Shown one piece after another: positions 25,262-33,564 of a DNA stretch of 64,000 nucleotides. The notes under the pieces were generated by a model. That model saw only the letters and a program-made list of their open reading frames with translations, did not search any database and was not told where the DNA came from. Source of the stretch: Chitinophaga oryzae (GTDB taxonomy: Bacteria; Bacteroidota; Bacteroidia; Chitinophagales; Chitinophagaceae); contig NZ_CP051204.2 of NCBI RefSeq assembly GCF_012516375.2, forward strand, positions 4,836,001 to 4,900,000, in the 5' to 3' direction. The position numbers were made by a program, and so were the translations under genes. Positions within the stretch are counted from its first letter, which is position 1. Each line of letters opens with the position of its first letter.

Positions 25262-27028
25262 ATGTTTACTCAGGACACTCCCTCCTCCGACTACCTGTTT
25301 GATGTAATCATCTGCGGTGGCGGACTAGCCGGACAAACACTGGCACGGCAACTCAAACTAAGCCACCCCTCCCTTTCCGTGCTGATGATCATCAAGTCAG
25401 CAATGCCGCTTGCCGCAAACGACTTTAAAGTAGGCGAATCTACCGTAGAGGTTTCCGCCTTCTATCTCAGTGAAACATTAAGGTTAACCGACTATTTCCG
25501 GAACAACCACTACCGGAAATTCGGGTTCCGCTACTTTCTCGGAAACGGCAGCGACATTCCCGCTAACAGGCCCGAGGTAGGGCTCTCCTCCTATCCGCCA
25601 TACGATTCCTACCAGATAGACAGAGGCGTCCTTGAGAATGACCTCTATTATATGAATCTGCATGCGGATGTCCATATTATCACCAACGCTACCGTAAAAT
25701 CTATCCAGCTGTCAGATGAGGGCACACCGCACACGGTTGTTTATCAAACGGAAAAAGAACAGCTGACAAAAGAAATAAAAGGCCGTTGGGTGGTGGACGC
25801 CAGCGGAAGAAGGCAGCTTATTCAACGGGCGCTTCAATTGAGCGAGCCTCCCGAAACCGTCTGCAGCTCCACCTGGTGGCGCGTAAAAGGCAGACTGGAC
25901 ATAGACGACCTGGTACCTAAGACCCACCGTGAATACTACACGCGCGTAGCCCGCAGGTCCCGCTTTTTCTCCACCACGCACCTGCACAACCAAGGGTACT
26001 GGGTATGGCTGATCCCGCTGTCTTCCGCCAATACCAGCGTGGGAATCGTGACGACCGAATCCATTCATCCATTTGAAACCTACAACACTTTTGATAAATC
26101 CATGCAATGGCTCAGTATACATGAGCCGGTATTATACCAACATATGAAACAATTCGAAGTACTGGATTTTCTCAAAATGAGGAACTACAGTTATGGGTCA
26201 AGGCAGCTGTTTTCAGTCAACCGCTGGGCCTGTACCGGAGAAGCAGGGCTCTTTACAGATCCTTACTATTCTCCCGGTTCCAACTTTATCGCTTTTGAAA
26301 ACACGATGATCACGAAAATGATCACAGATGATGTCAACAACGATGATAGCTGGAAAACACAGGTAGATGCCTACAACGATTTTTTAATCAATATGAATAA
26401 ATGGCTCACAAAGTCTATTCAGTCATCCTACACTTACTTCCATCTGGATATTGTGATGGCACTCAGTTTCATATGGGATGTAGCAGCAGGATGGTCATTT
26501 ATCAGTCCCAGGATGTTTAACAGCATCTACCTCGACACTACTGCCACCGCCTATCTGAAAGCGACCTCGCTCCGCTTTTTCACCATTGCCTACAACGTGG
26601 AAAATTTCTTCAATGAATGGAAAACGCAGACACCGGACACGTATACCTTTGATTTCATCAACTACCTCTCTGTTCCTTTCCTGCGGGACATATACAACCG
26701 TAACCTGAAATCGGGGAAGACCACTACCCAGCTAAAAGCCGAGTTCGAGCAAAACCTGCGCGACCTGGAAATGTTTGCGCAAGTGCTGTTCTGGATAGCC
26801 CTGGAAGACGTACATCCGGAGATGACGGCCTTAATAAAAGAAAAGCCCTGGCTAAATGCTTCGGCCATCAGCCTCGACACAGCCTCATGGAAAGAACGGC
26901 GGCTGTTTGAGCCGGATACGCCTCCGGCAGACATTACCGGCGTTTACCACCAGTTGAAATCATTGTTCCGTAAAAGGGAACAGGACAACAGCAGCATTGA
27001 GGAAGATTTTAATTATTCATTCAGATAA
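25262..27028 (+). CDS. Flavin-dependent halogenase (tryptophan-halogenase superfamily)
   Basis: The 588-residue product has a FAD-binding GxGxxG start (CGGGLAGQTLARQL, residues 18-31), FKVGEST at 55-61, the halogenase-specific WxWxIP motif as WVWLIP at 247-252, and the late FAD site GEAGLFTDPYYSPG at 326-339. Lys86 in YRKFGFRYF is well placed to be the catalytic lysine that carries the haloamine. Enzymes of this class chlorinate or brominate electron-rich rings using FADH2, oxygen and halide; a reductase must come from elsewhere, as none is encoded here. The next gene, an NRPS with a carrier domain, starts 9 bp later, suggesting a carrier-bound substrate (PltA/CndH mode). The long C-terminal extension (about 400-588) is also typical of carrier-acting members. 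Halide preference cannot be read from sequence. Confidence 0.92.
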   Translation: MFTQDTPSSDYLFDVIICGGGLAGQTLARQLKLSHPSLSVLMIIKSAMPLAANDFKVGESTVEVSAFYLSETLRLTDYFRNNHYRKFGFRYFLGNGSDIPANRPEVGLSSYPPYDSYQIDRGVLENDLYYMNLHADVHIITNATVKSIQLSDEGTPHTVVYQTEKEQLTKEIKGRWVVDASGRRQLIQRALQLSEPPETVCSSTWWRVKGRLDIDDLVPKTHREYYTRVARRSRFFSTTHLHNQGYWVWLIPLSSANTSVGIVTTESIHPFETYNTFDKSMQWLSIHEPVLYQHMKQFEVLDFLKMRNYSYGSRQLFSVNRWACTGEAGLFTDPYYSPGSNFIAFENTMITKMITDDVNNDDSWKTQVDAYNDFLINMNKWLTKSIQSSYTYFHLDIVMALSFIWDVAAGWSFISPRMFNSIYLDTTATAYLKATSLRFFTIAYNVENFFNEWKTQTPDTYTFDFINYLSVPFLRDIYNRNLKSGKTTTQLKAEFEQNLRDLEMFAQVLFWIALEDVHPEMTALIKEKPWLNASAISLDTASWKERRLFEPDTPPADITGVYHQLKSLFRKREQDNSSIEEDFNYSFR

Positions 27029-27037
27029 GGACGATGT

Positions 27038-29539
27038 ATGAAAAATGTAGATCCATTGCAGTTCACAGATCCTAAGTATGTATCTTTCTTTCAGTACTGG
27101 CGGGCGGCGGAAGACGCCCCCACTAATTTCACCTTCCGGCTGCAGTTTACCCGTCAACCACTTGTAAAAACTTCCACCCGCGTGTTCCGCCTGCCTGGCA
27201 GCGCTGCTATACCGCTGTTACGCCTGGTCCCGGGAGAAAAAAGTGCGTTGTTCACAGCATTCATCGCAGCCGTAGCATGGTTGCTGGACCGCTATTGCGG
27301 CCAGAAAGATATTATTTTACATACGCCGCTGCTGCAAACATCCAGGCCTGCGATTGTATACGAACCATTTGTTCCCATCAGGATCCGCATTGATCCTTCC
27401 GCTGATCTGCAAACACATCTCGAGCATTGCCGGACAGCTGTCAAAACAGCGTACCGGCATCAGAATTTTCCTTTATCGCTCGTTAGCCGGCGCCAGCAGG
27501 ATTACCTCAGCAGCAACATCCTGCTCTGTATGGAAGGTCTTCATCAGCCACAGCAAGCAACGCAGCATGATCTGATTTACCATATTGAAAATACAGGTCA
27601 GGACATTGTCCTCCGTGTCACCTGGCAGGAAGCCTATTTTCCATCCTGGTTTATCGACAACATGCTGAGCCACCTGATGAATACTTTTGGCGGCCTGGAG
27701 AACATCACTACCCGCCTGTCTGACGTGCGGATACTCGGCGAGCATGAGCGGCAGCAGTTAAGGCGCTTCAGCTCTTCCCGGAACGACACGTTGCCGGCAG
27801 CAACCATCCACGGATTTTTTGAAGAAAAAGCGGAACAGTTTCCAGACCATGTGGCATTGGTCCACCATGCTGCCATGTACACCTATCGGGCACTGAACGA
27901 AAAAGTCAACCAGCTGTCGCACCGGCTGCGTATGGTTCATAACATCACGCAGGGATCGATGATCGGCATTTGTATGCAGCGGTCGGCCTGGCAGGTGATT
28001 GCCATGTTGGCCATCCTCAAAGCGGGTGCGGTGTATGTACCTTTCGATATTCATCTCCCTGATGCCAGAGCGCAGTTTATGCTTGCCGACGCCAATATCC
28101 GGCTGATGATCACAGATGCCACCACGCAGGCCCGGTTTGATCCGGCAGTGCCCACTATTGGTATTGAACAGAATATCCTGCCGGCATCCGGCAATTTCCC
28201 CGTAAGTAATCCTTCACCGGTAGCAACACCTCAGGACCTGGCCTATGTCATCTACACTTCCGGCACCACCGGCCAGCCTAAAGGCGTTCCCATCAAACAT
28301 GCCGGCGTAGTGAATATGGCGACAGACCAGGTGCTGCGCTTTGGCATCCGGAACACCGACCGGGTGGCAGCCTTTGCGAATGTGACCTTTGACGCGGCTG
28401 TTTCGGAGGTACTGATGGCTTTATATGCGGGCGCCGGCATCGTAGTGACAGACGAGGCGTTGATTAAAGACACCACCCGGCTGCTGGACGAATGGCGTCT
28501 GCAACGGGTGAGCGTCGTCACTCTTCCGCCTGCCTACCTGCGCATCCTGCCACCGGATGCCCTGCGTTTCCTGCGGGTGCTGATCACGGCAGGCGAACCT
28601 GCCAATCCTGAAACGGCCAGGTATTGCAGCGGTTTCCTGGAATACTATAACGCTTACGGGCCTACGGAAAACACCGTCTGCACCAGCATCTACAAGGCCA
28701 CGCCTGACGGTCCCTGCCCCCGGCGGCTACCCGTTGGCACCCCCATCGCCAATACACAGGTATACATTCTGGATGAACGGTACCAGCCAACACCCGTCGG
28801 CATCACCGGCAGGCTGTACATTGCCGGTATGGGCCTGTCACCCGGGTACCTCAACCGGCCCGATCTTAACCGCGAAAAATTTATACGGCTGCCGGAACAT
28901 ACGGATACGCTGCTGTACGACAGTGGCGATCTGGCAAGATGGCTTCCCGACGGAAACCTCGACTTTACCGGCAGAGCCGATGACCTGATCAAGGTAGATG
29001 GCATCCGGATAGAGCCCGAAGAAATCAGTAACCTGCTGCTGCAGCATCCGCAGGTGAAGTTGTGCGAGGTATTGGCTGTCGGAACAACAGCGGAAAAGCG
29101 GCTGGTGGCATTTGTACAGCCAACACCGGGTACGCCTGCTGTAACGGAACAAATGTTTGCTGATTTTCTATATGAGCGCCTGCCGGCATACATGTGCCCC
29201 TCCCGCATTATCCTTACGTCCCATATTCCGGTCAACAGCAACGGAAAAACCGACAAACAGGCGTTGACTGCGTTACTGGATCATCAGACAAGCTACGCTG
29301 CTCCGGTCAACGAAGCGGAAGCCCATATGCAGGGCATCTGGCAGCAGGCACTTAATCTGCCCCGTATCAGCAGGGATGGACATTTCTTCCAGCTGGGCGC
29401 AACGTCCATCAATGTAATATCGCTGCACACCCTGCTTAAACAGGAGCATCCCGGCTTTGACATCCGGATGATATTCCGTTTTCCTGTACTCAGTGAGTTT
29501 ACTGCCGCATTTCTGGAAGACAAAAAACGATATACATGA
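27038..29539 (+). CDS. Single-module NRPS: partial C domain, tyrosine-type A domain, carrier
   Basis: An 833-residue protein. Residues 1-235 match only the C-terminal lobe of a condensation domain (starts SFFQYWR, ends with the bridge to the A domain); the HHxxxDG-bearing N-lobe is missing, so no condensation is expected. The A domain (about 255-745) has YTSGTTGQPKG (406-416), NAYGPTE (538-544), YDSGDLARW and the catalytic Lys737 in NGKTDK. The specificity positions read D452 A453 S456 T495 I516 A518 A539 V547 C548 K737 (DASTIAAVCK), one conservative change from a published tyrosine code (DASTVAAVCK) and close to phenylalanine DAWTIAAICK. The carrier (about 760-825) has LGATS with Ser790. There is no internal thioesterase; the next gene overlaps by 4 bp and supplies one. 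Likely loads Tyr for the halogenase. Confidence 0.92.
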   Translation: MKNVDPLQFTDPKYVSFFQYWRAAEDAPTNFTFRLQFTRQPLVKTSTRVFRLPGSAAIPLLRLVPGEKSALFTAFIAAVAWLLDRYCGQKDIILHTPLLQTSRPAIVYEPFVPIRIRIDPSADLQTHLEHCRTAVKTAYRHQNFPLSLVSRRQQDYLSSNILLCMEGLHQPQQATQHDLIYHIENTGQDIVLRVTWQEAYFPSWFIDNMLSHLMNTFGGLENITTRLSDVRILGEHERQQLRRFSSSRNDTLPAATIHGFFEEKAEQFPDHVALVHHAAMYTYRALNEKVNQLSHRLRMVHNITQGSMIGICMQRSAWQVIAMLAILKAGAVYVPFDIHLPDARAQFMLADANIRLMITDATTQARFDPAVPTIGIEQNILPASGNFPVSNPSPVATPQDLAYVIYTSGTTGQPKGVPIKHAGVVNMATDQVLRFGIRNTDRVAAFANVTFDAAVSEVLMALYAGAGIVVTDEALIKDTTRLLDEWRLQRVSVVTLPPAYLRILPPDALRFLRVLITAGEPANPETARYCSGFLEYYNAYGPTENTVCTSIYKATPDGPCPRRLPVGTPIANTQVYILDERYQPTPVGITGRLYIAGMGLSPGYLNRPDLNREKFIRLPEHTDTLLYDSGDLARWLPDGNLDFTGRADDLIKVDGIRIEPEEISNLLLQHPQVKLCEVLAVGTTAEKRLVAFVQPTPGTPAVTEQMFADFLYERLPAYMCPSRIILTSHIPVNSNGKTDKQALTALLDHQTSYAAPVNEAEAHMQGIWQQALNLPRISRDGHFFQLGATSINVISLHTLLKQEHPGFDIRMIFRFPVLSEFTAAFLEDKKRYT

Positions 29540-30237
29540 TTAACCTGTTTTGTTTCCCCTTTGTTGGCGGGGATGCCGGCGCCTATGAAAGCCTGCGTGT
29601 ACATGCAGGCGATGAGGTGAATATTATTACCCTTGAGCTGCCGGGAAGAGGCGCCCGTTATGCTGACCCACTCATTGATGACATACAGCTGCTGGCGGAA
29701 GACTGCTACCGGCAACTGTCCGGAAAGCTGTCCGCGCCATTCGCTTTTTTCGGGCACAGCATGGGCGCCCTGCTGGCCTACCTGCTTACAAGGAAACTGG
29801 CAGCGATGCGCCAACCACCGCCTGCATATCTTTTTGTATCGGGCTTCGGAGGACCTTCCGTGGCCATGACGGCCGCCCGCAGGCAAGTCGCCGTTGGCGA
29901 AGAGTGGAAGCGAAAAATGTATGAGGTAATGCAGGTCCCCCTGTCTGTTTTAAACAGCGAAACGTTCTGGGCGGTATATGAGCCCATCATTCGCACCGAC
30001 CTTCTCATGTTTAAAAAATATGACTATGAACCAGACGTTCCGTTCAACATTCCGATTTCGGTTTTCATTGGTACCGAAGATGACGTTACCATCGCGGAAG
30101 CTGGCGCCTGGCAACGGGAAACCGGCAGCCCTGTAACAATACATCTTTTCAGCGGCAAGCATCATTTCTGGAAAGACCACACCGGTGAAATCATGACCAT
30201 GATCCGGCAAAAGCTAATGGAAATAAAACAGCATTAA
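29536..30237 (+). CDS. Stand-alone type II thioesterase (alpha/beta hydrolase, GrsT-like)
   Basis: The 233-residue protein overlaps the NRPS stop through ATGA, so it is translationally coupled. It has the NRPS thioesterase hallmarks: CFPFVGGDAGAY near the start (oxyanion region), ELPGRGAR, nucleophile elbow GHSMG with Ser75, an Asp in IGTEDD, and a catalytic His in GKHHFW. Family members hydrolyse acyl groups off carrier proteins. With no TE domain in the NRPS and only one module, this enzyme may be the productive releasing step rather than an editing enzyme, liberating free (halo)tyrosine; that is inference. Confidence 0.93.
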   Translation: MINLFCFPFVGGDAGAYESLRVHAGDEVNIITLELPGRGARYADPLIDDIQLLAEDCYRQLSGKLSAPFAFFGHSMGALLAYLLTRKLAAMRQPPPAYLFVSGFGGPSVAMTAARRQVAVGEEWKRKMYEVMQVPLSVLNSETFWAVYEPIIRTDLLMFKKYDYEPDVPFNIPISVFIGTEDDVTIAEAGAWQRETGSPVTIHLFSGKHHFWKDHTGEIMTMIRQKLMEIKQH

Positions 30238-30258
30238 ATCACCCTCAATTTATTTCTT

Positions 30259-31638
30259 ATGCAAAAATCCCATCGGGCGGAGCCCTACAAAATTAAAATG
30301 GTAGAACCCATAAAAAAACTTACCCGCAGTGAGCGCGAACGGCTGATTGCCGCCGCAGGGTACAATGCTTTCCAGTTAAAGGCGGAAGAGGTATATATCG
30401 ATTTGCTGACCGACAGCGGTACCGGCGCAATGAGCGACCGCCAGTGGGCGGGCCTGATGATGGGTGATGAATCTTATTCGGGGAGCCGTAACTTCTACAA
30501 CCTGGAAGCCGCTGTGCAGCAATACTACGGTTACCGGTTTGTAGTGCCTACCCACCAGGGCCGTGGTGCAGAGCACCTCATTTCCCGTATGCTTATCCGG
30601 CCGGGAATGTACGTTCCGGGAAACATGTACTTTGCTTCCACCCGTTTGCACCAGGAGCTGGCCGGTGGCATTTTTAAAGATGTGATCGTCGATGAAGCCC
30701 ATGACCCTTATAGTACACATCCCTTTAAAGGTGATGTAGACCTGCTGAAACTTGAAAAGCTTATCCTTGAAACAGGCGCCGGCAACATTGCTTACCTGAG
30801 CCTCGCTACTACGGTCAACATGGCTGGCGGACAACCGATATCCCTTGGCAACCTGCAGCAGGTCAGGCAGCTCACTCTGCAACACGGGGTCCGCATCATA
30901 CACGATATGGCGCGCGTAGCTGAGAATGCCTATATGATACAACAACATGAACCGGGTCACCAGCATAAGACGGTGGCTGCTATCGTAAAAGAAATCTGCG
31001 CACTCACAGACGGAGCTGTTATGAGCGGCAAGAAAGACGCGCTTGTAAATATCGGCGGATTCCTGGCATTAAATGATCAGGGGCTTTATGAAGAAGCCAA
31101 AAATCTCGTGATCGTATATGAAGGCATGCATACCTACGGCGGCATGGCCGGACGTGATATGGAAGCCATGGCCATCGGCATAGCCGAGTCTGTGGAAGAA
31201 GAACATATTGCTTACCGTGTGCACCAGGTACATTATCTCGGTGATCAGCTGAAGGATGCAGGCATCCCTGTGGTAAATCCCATCGGTACCCATGGCGTAT
31301 ATCTCAATGCTGCTGCTTTTCTCCCGCATATTCCCCAGGTTCAGTTTCCCGCACAGGCGCTGACCGTGGCACTTTACCAGGAAGGCGGTATCCGTTCCGT
31401 GGAAAGGGGTATTTTATCAGCAGGCCGCAACAAAGAAACCGGAGATCATCATTATCCCAAACTGGAACTCGTTCGCCTCGCAATACCAAGACGGGTATAC
31501 ACGCTCGCACATTTGGATATGGTAGCGGAAGCGATCATGGCGACCTTCAAAAACAAGGATAACATCAGGGGCCTTGAGATGGTTTTTGAGCCCAAATACA
31601 TGCGCTTCTTCCAGGCCCGCTTCCAACAGGTACAATAG
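30259..31638 (+). CDS. Tyrosine phenol-lyase (beta-eliminating lyase) with altered ring pocket
   Basis: The 459-residue PLP enzyme is aligned by eye with Citrobacter freundii tyrosine phenol-lyase at a constant +2 offset. PLP Lys259 (SGKKD), Asp216, Tyr73, and Phe450-Phe451 are all conserved. Arg383, which holds the phenol hydroxyl and separates this family from tryptophanase (Ile there), is present, and the tryptophanase-specific insertion is absent. Reaction: tyrosine to phenol, pyruvate and ammonia, reversible. Two ring-pocket positions differ: Val381 (Met379 in Citrobacter) and Ala126 (Thr124). The Met-to-Val change is the one engineered in the Citrobacter enzyme to accept ortho-substituted phenols such as chlorophenol. 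Location 21 bp after the thioesterase suggests that a ring-halogenated tyrosine is the natural substrate. Confidence 0.93.
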   Translation: MQKSHRAEPYKIKMVEPIKKLTRSERERLIAAAGYNAFQLKAEEVYIDLLTDSGTGAMSDRQWAGLMMGDESYSGSRNFYNLEAAVQQYYGYRFVVPTHQGRGAEHLISRMLIRPGMYVPGNMYFASTRLHQELAGGIFKDVIVDEAHDPYSTHPFKGDVDLLKLEKLILETGAGNIAYLSLATTVNMAGGQPISLGNLQQVRQLTLQHGVRIIHDMARVAENAYMIQQHEPGHQHKTVAAIVKEICALTDGAVMSGKKDALVNIGGFLALNDQGLYEEAKNLVIVYEGMHTYGGMAGRDMEAMAIGIAESVEEEHIAYRVHQVHYLGDQLKDAGIPVVNPIGTHGVYLNAAAFLPHIPQVQFPAQALTVALYQEGGIRSVERGILSAGRNKETGDHHYPKLELVRLAIPRRVYTLAHLDMVAEAIMATFKNKDNIRGLEMVFEPKYMRFFQARFQQVQ

Positions 31639-31663
31639 TCATTCACTCAGCGTTTATTTCCCT

Positions 31664-32905
31664 ATGAATAACCAGGAAACATTTATCGGCCTGTTAATTT
31701 CGATCATTATTATCCTCATGTCCGCAAAGTTATTCGGACATCTGTTTACTTTCCTGCGGCAACCCAAAGTAGTGGGAGAAATGCTGGCTGGGGTGCTATT
31801 GGGGCCAACGTGCCTGGGATACTTTTTCCCCGCCCTGGCCAGCGAAATATTCCCTAAATCCCAGCTTCCGTTCCTCTTTATATTGGGCAACCTGGGGCTG
31901 TCCTTTTACATGTTTATTGTTGCACTGGAACTTGATTTCTCTTTGGTAGACAAAAAAATGCTGAAGCAGTCAGGCTGGCTTTCCTTTTTTATCATCGTTG
32001 CTCCATTTGCCCTGGGGCTGCTCTTCGGCGTCATTTATTTCGATCTGCTCAAAGGCGCTGCCGGCACTTTATCCTTTGGCATTTTCCTGGGAGCTTCCCT
32101 GGCTATCACCGCCTTCCCTATCCTGGCCAGGATACTGCAGGAAAACGGCCTGTTAAAAACAAGGATGGGCACTATCGTTACGCTCTCTGCCAGCATACAG
32201 GACGTGGTATCATGGATAATGCTGGCAGTAGTGCTCATGATGATAAAAGGTTCCTCCGCCTCCGGTTTTAAAACAATCATTGGCGCGCCGGTATACCTGT
32301 TGTTGATGTTCCTGTTGATAAAGCCGCTCTTAGCGGCAATATGCCGAAGGTTTTTCAGGAAGGAAGGGGATTTTTCAGGCTTTTTCTCTTTTACTGTCAT
32401 ACTCATTCTGGCGAGCGCCCTGGCCTCAGATTACCTGGACCTGCATTCAGTTTTTGGCGGTTTTGTGCTGGGCCTGATTTTTCCCAGGGATAAAAAAATG
32501 GTAGAGCCTCTGATCATCAGGATAAAAGATATGATCATTACCCTTTTACTTCCCCTATTCTTCTGCTTTTCAGGTCTGAATGCCAATCTGCTGATCCTGC
32601 AGGACCTGGGGTATCTGGTCCCCTGCATGGTGCTGGTTGTTTTTTCCTTTATCGGGAAATATCTTCCTTCGCTGATTATCATGCGCATGAATCATTTTTC
32701 ATTGCGGGAAGCTTCTGCCGTCGGTGGGCTGATGAATGCCAGGGGGCTGATGGAACTCATTATCGCCAATATCGGGCTGACTTACAACATCATCTCAAAA
32801 GAGCTGTATTCCATGATCATTCTGGTGGCGTTGCTTTCCACCATCATTGCTATGCCGATTTACAACATATCCATGCGCAGGCGATTTAGTTATTTCATTA
32901 TTTGA
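31664..32905 (+). CDS. CPA2-type cation:proton antiporter
   Basis: The 413-residue membrane protein has about 12 hydrophobic segments, starting MNNQETFIGLLISIIIIL at ATG 31664 (longer frames read back into the lyase gene). Family motifs: LLGPTCLGYFFP in the second helix, the crossed-helix region SLAITAFPILARILQENGLL, and SIQDVVSW in the following helix. CPA2 exchangers usually have Asp-Asp at the last site; here it is Gln-Asp, suggesting electroneutral or altered transport. Exporters of this type recur in natural-product clusters. It ends the operon, 25 bp after the lyase, and converges on the response-regulator gene. It could move phenolate or balance charge during ammonia release; neither is shown. 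Confidence 0.85.
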   Translation: MNNQETFIGLLISIIIILMSAKLFGHLFTFLRQPKVVGEMLAGVLLGPTCLGYFFPALASEIFPKSQLPFLFILGNLGLSFYMFIVALELDFSLVDKKMLKQSGWLSFFIIVAPFALGLLFGVIYFDLLKGAAGTLSFGIFLGASLAITAFPILARILQENGLLKTRMGTIVTLSASIQDVVSWIMLAVVLMMIKGSSASGFKTIIGAPVYLLLMFLLIKPLLAAICRRFFRKEGDFSGFFSFTVILILASALASDYLDLHSVFGGFVLGLIFPRDKKMVEPLIIRIKDMIITLLLPLFFCFSGLNANLLILQDLGYLVPCMVLVVFSFIGKYLPSLIIMRMNHFSLREASAVGGLMNARGLMELIIANIGLTYNIISKELYSMIILVALLSTIIAMPIYNISMRRRFSYFII

Positions 32906-32910
32906 TTATT

Positions 32911-33564
32911 TTATTTTTCAGACCGTATCAAGCCCAGCTCCATTGCTTTCTTGACCAGCACCACTGCATTGGGCACCTGAAACTTCTGCAGCAGGTTATA
33001 ACGATGGCTCTCCACCGTCTGAACACTGATAAAGAGCTTGGCCGCCATCGCGGAGGTGGTCAGCCCCTCGCTGATCCAATACAGGACTTCCTTTTCACGG
33101 GAAGTGAGCCGTGGTATGCTTTTTAAAGAAGTGTTAGCGGTAAAGACAATGTTTCGTACCTCTTCGCTCATCACACACTGGCCCATCATCACCTGGTCGA
33201 TGGCGTTTTGCAGATCGGGCAGGGAGGCGTTCTTCAGGAGGTATCCGTTGGCGCCATTGTTCAGCATGTCACTGACGATCTCCCTTTCTGTGTGATTACT
33301 GAGCGCAATGACTTTCGTCGCCTTATGGCTGCGGCGGATCAACCGGCATATCTCAACGCCTGACAGGCTTCCCGGCAGGCTGATGTCCAGAAACACGATG
33401 TCCGCAGGCTGCTGTTGCAGGTAATCCAACACCTCCTCTCCTGCGCTGAAGGTAGCCATCACCGTTACATTTTCGATCTTCCGCAGCACGCTTTGCAGGC
33501 CTTCCACGAAGATGCTGTGGTCTTCCACCAATACGATACTAATTTTTTCCGTTTGCTGTGACAT
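32911..33564 (-). CDS. NarL/FixJ-family response regulator
   Basis: The 217-residue product from ATG 33564 (MSQQTEKIS) overlaps the kinase gene by 26 bp. Receiver domain: VLVEDHSIFVEGL (acidic pocket), phospho-acceptor Asp in FLDISLPG, Lys in NASLP-region/LLKNA. C-terminal LuxR HTH: RLTSREKEVLYWISEGLTTSAMAAKLFISVQTVESHR. It is the cytosolic output of the adjacent kinase. Targets may include the inverted repeats upstream of the operon at 36558-36613. Confidence 0.94.
   Translation of the reverse strand: MSQQTEKISIVLVEDHSIFVEGLQSVLRKIENVTVMATFSAGEEVLDYLQQQPADIVFLDISLPGSLSGVEICRLIRRSHKATKVIALSNHTEREIVSDMLNNGANGYLLKNASLPDLQNAIDQVMMGQCVMSEEVRNIVFTANTSLKSIPRLTSREKEVLYWISEGLTTSAMAAKLFISVQTVESHRYNLLQKFQVPNAVVLVKKAMELGLIRSEK

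Noticed and set aside
30259..31638. Tryptophanase
   Set aside because: The protein has Arg383 where tryptophanase has Ile, the TPL-type GMHTYGGMAGRDMEAMAIG region, and lacks the tryptophanase insertion near residue 115.
25262..32905. Flexirubin or dialkylresorcinol pigment cluster
   Set aside because: Those clusters need ketosynthases, acyl carriers and an aromatic-precursor ammonia lyase; none is here, only a halogenase is shared.
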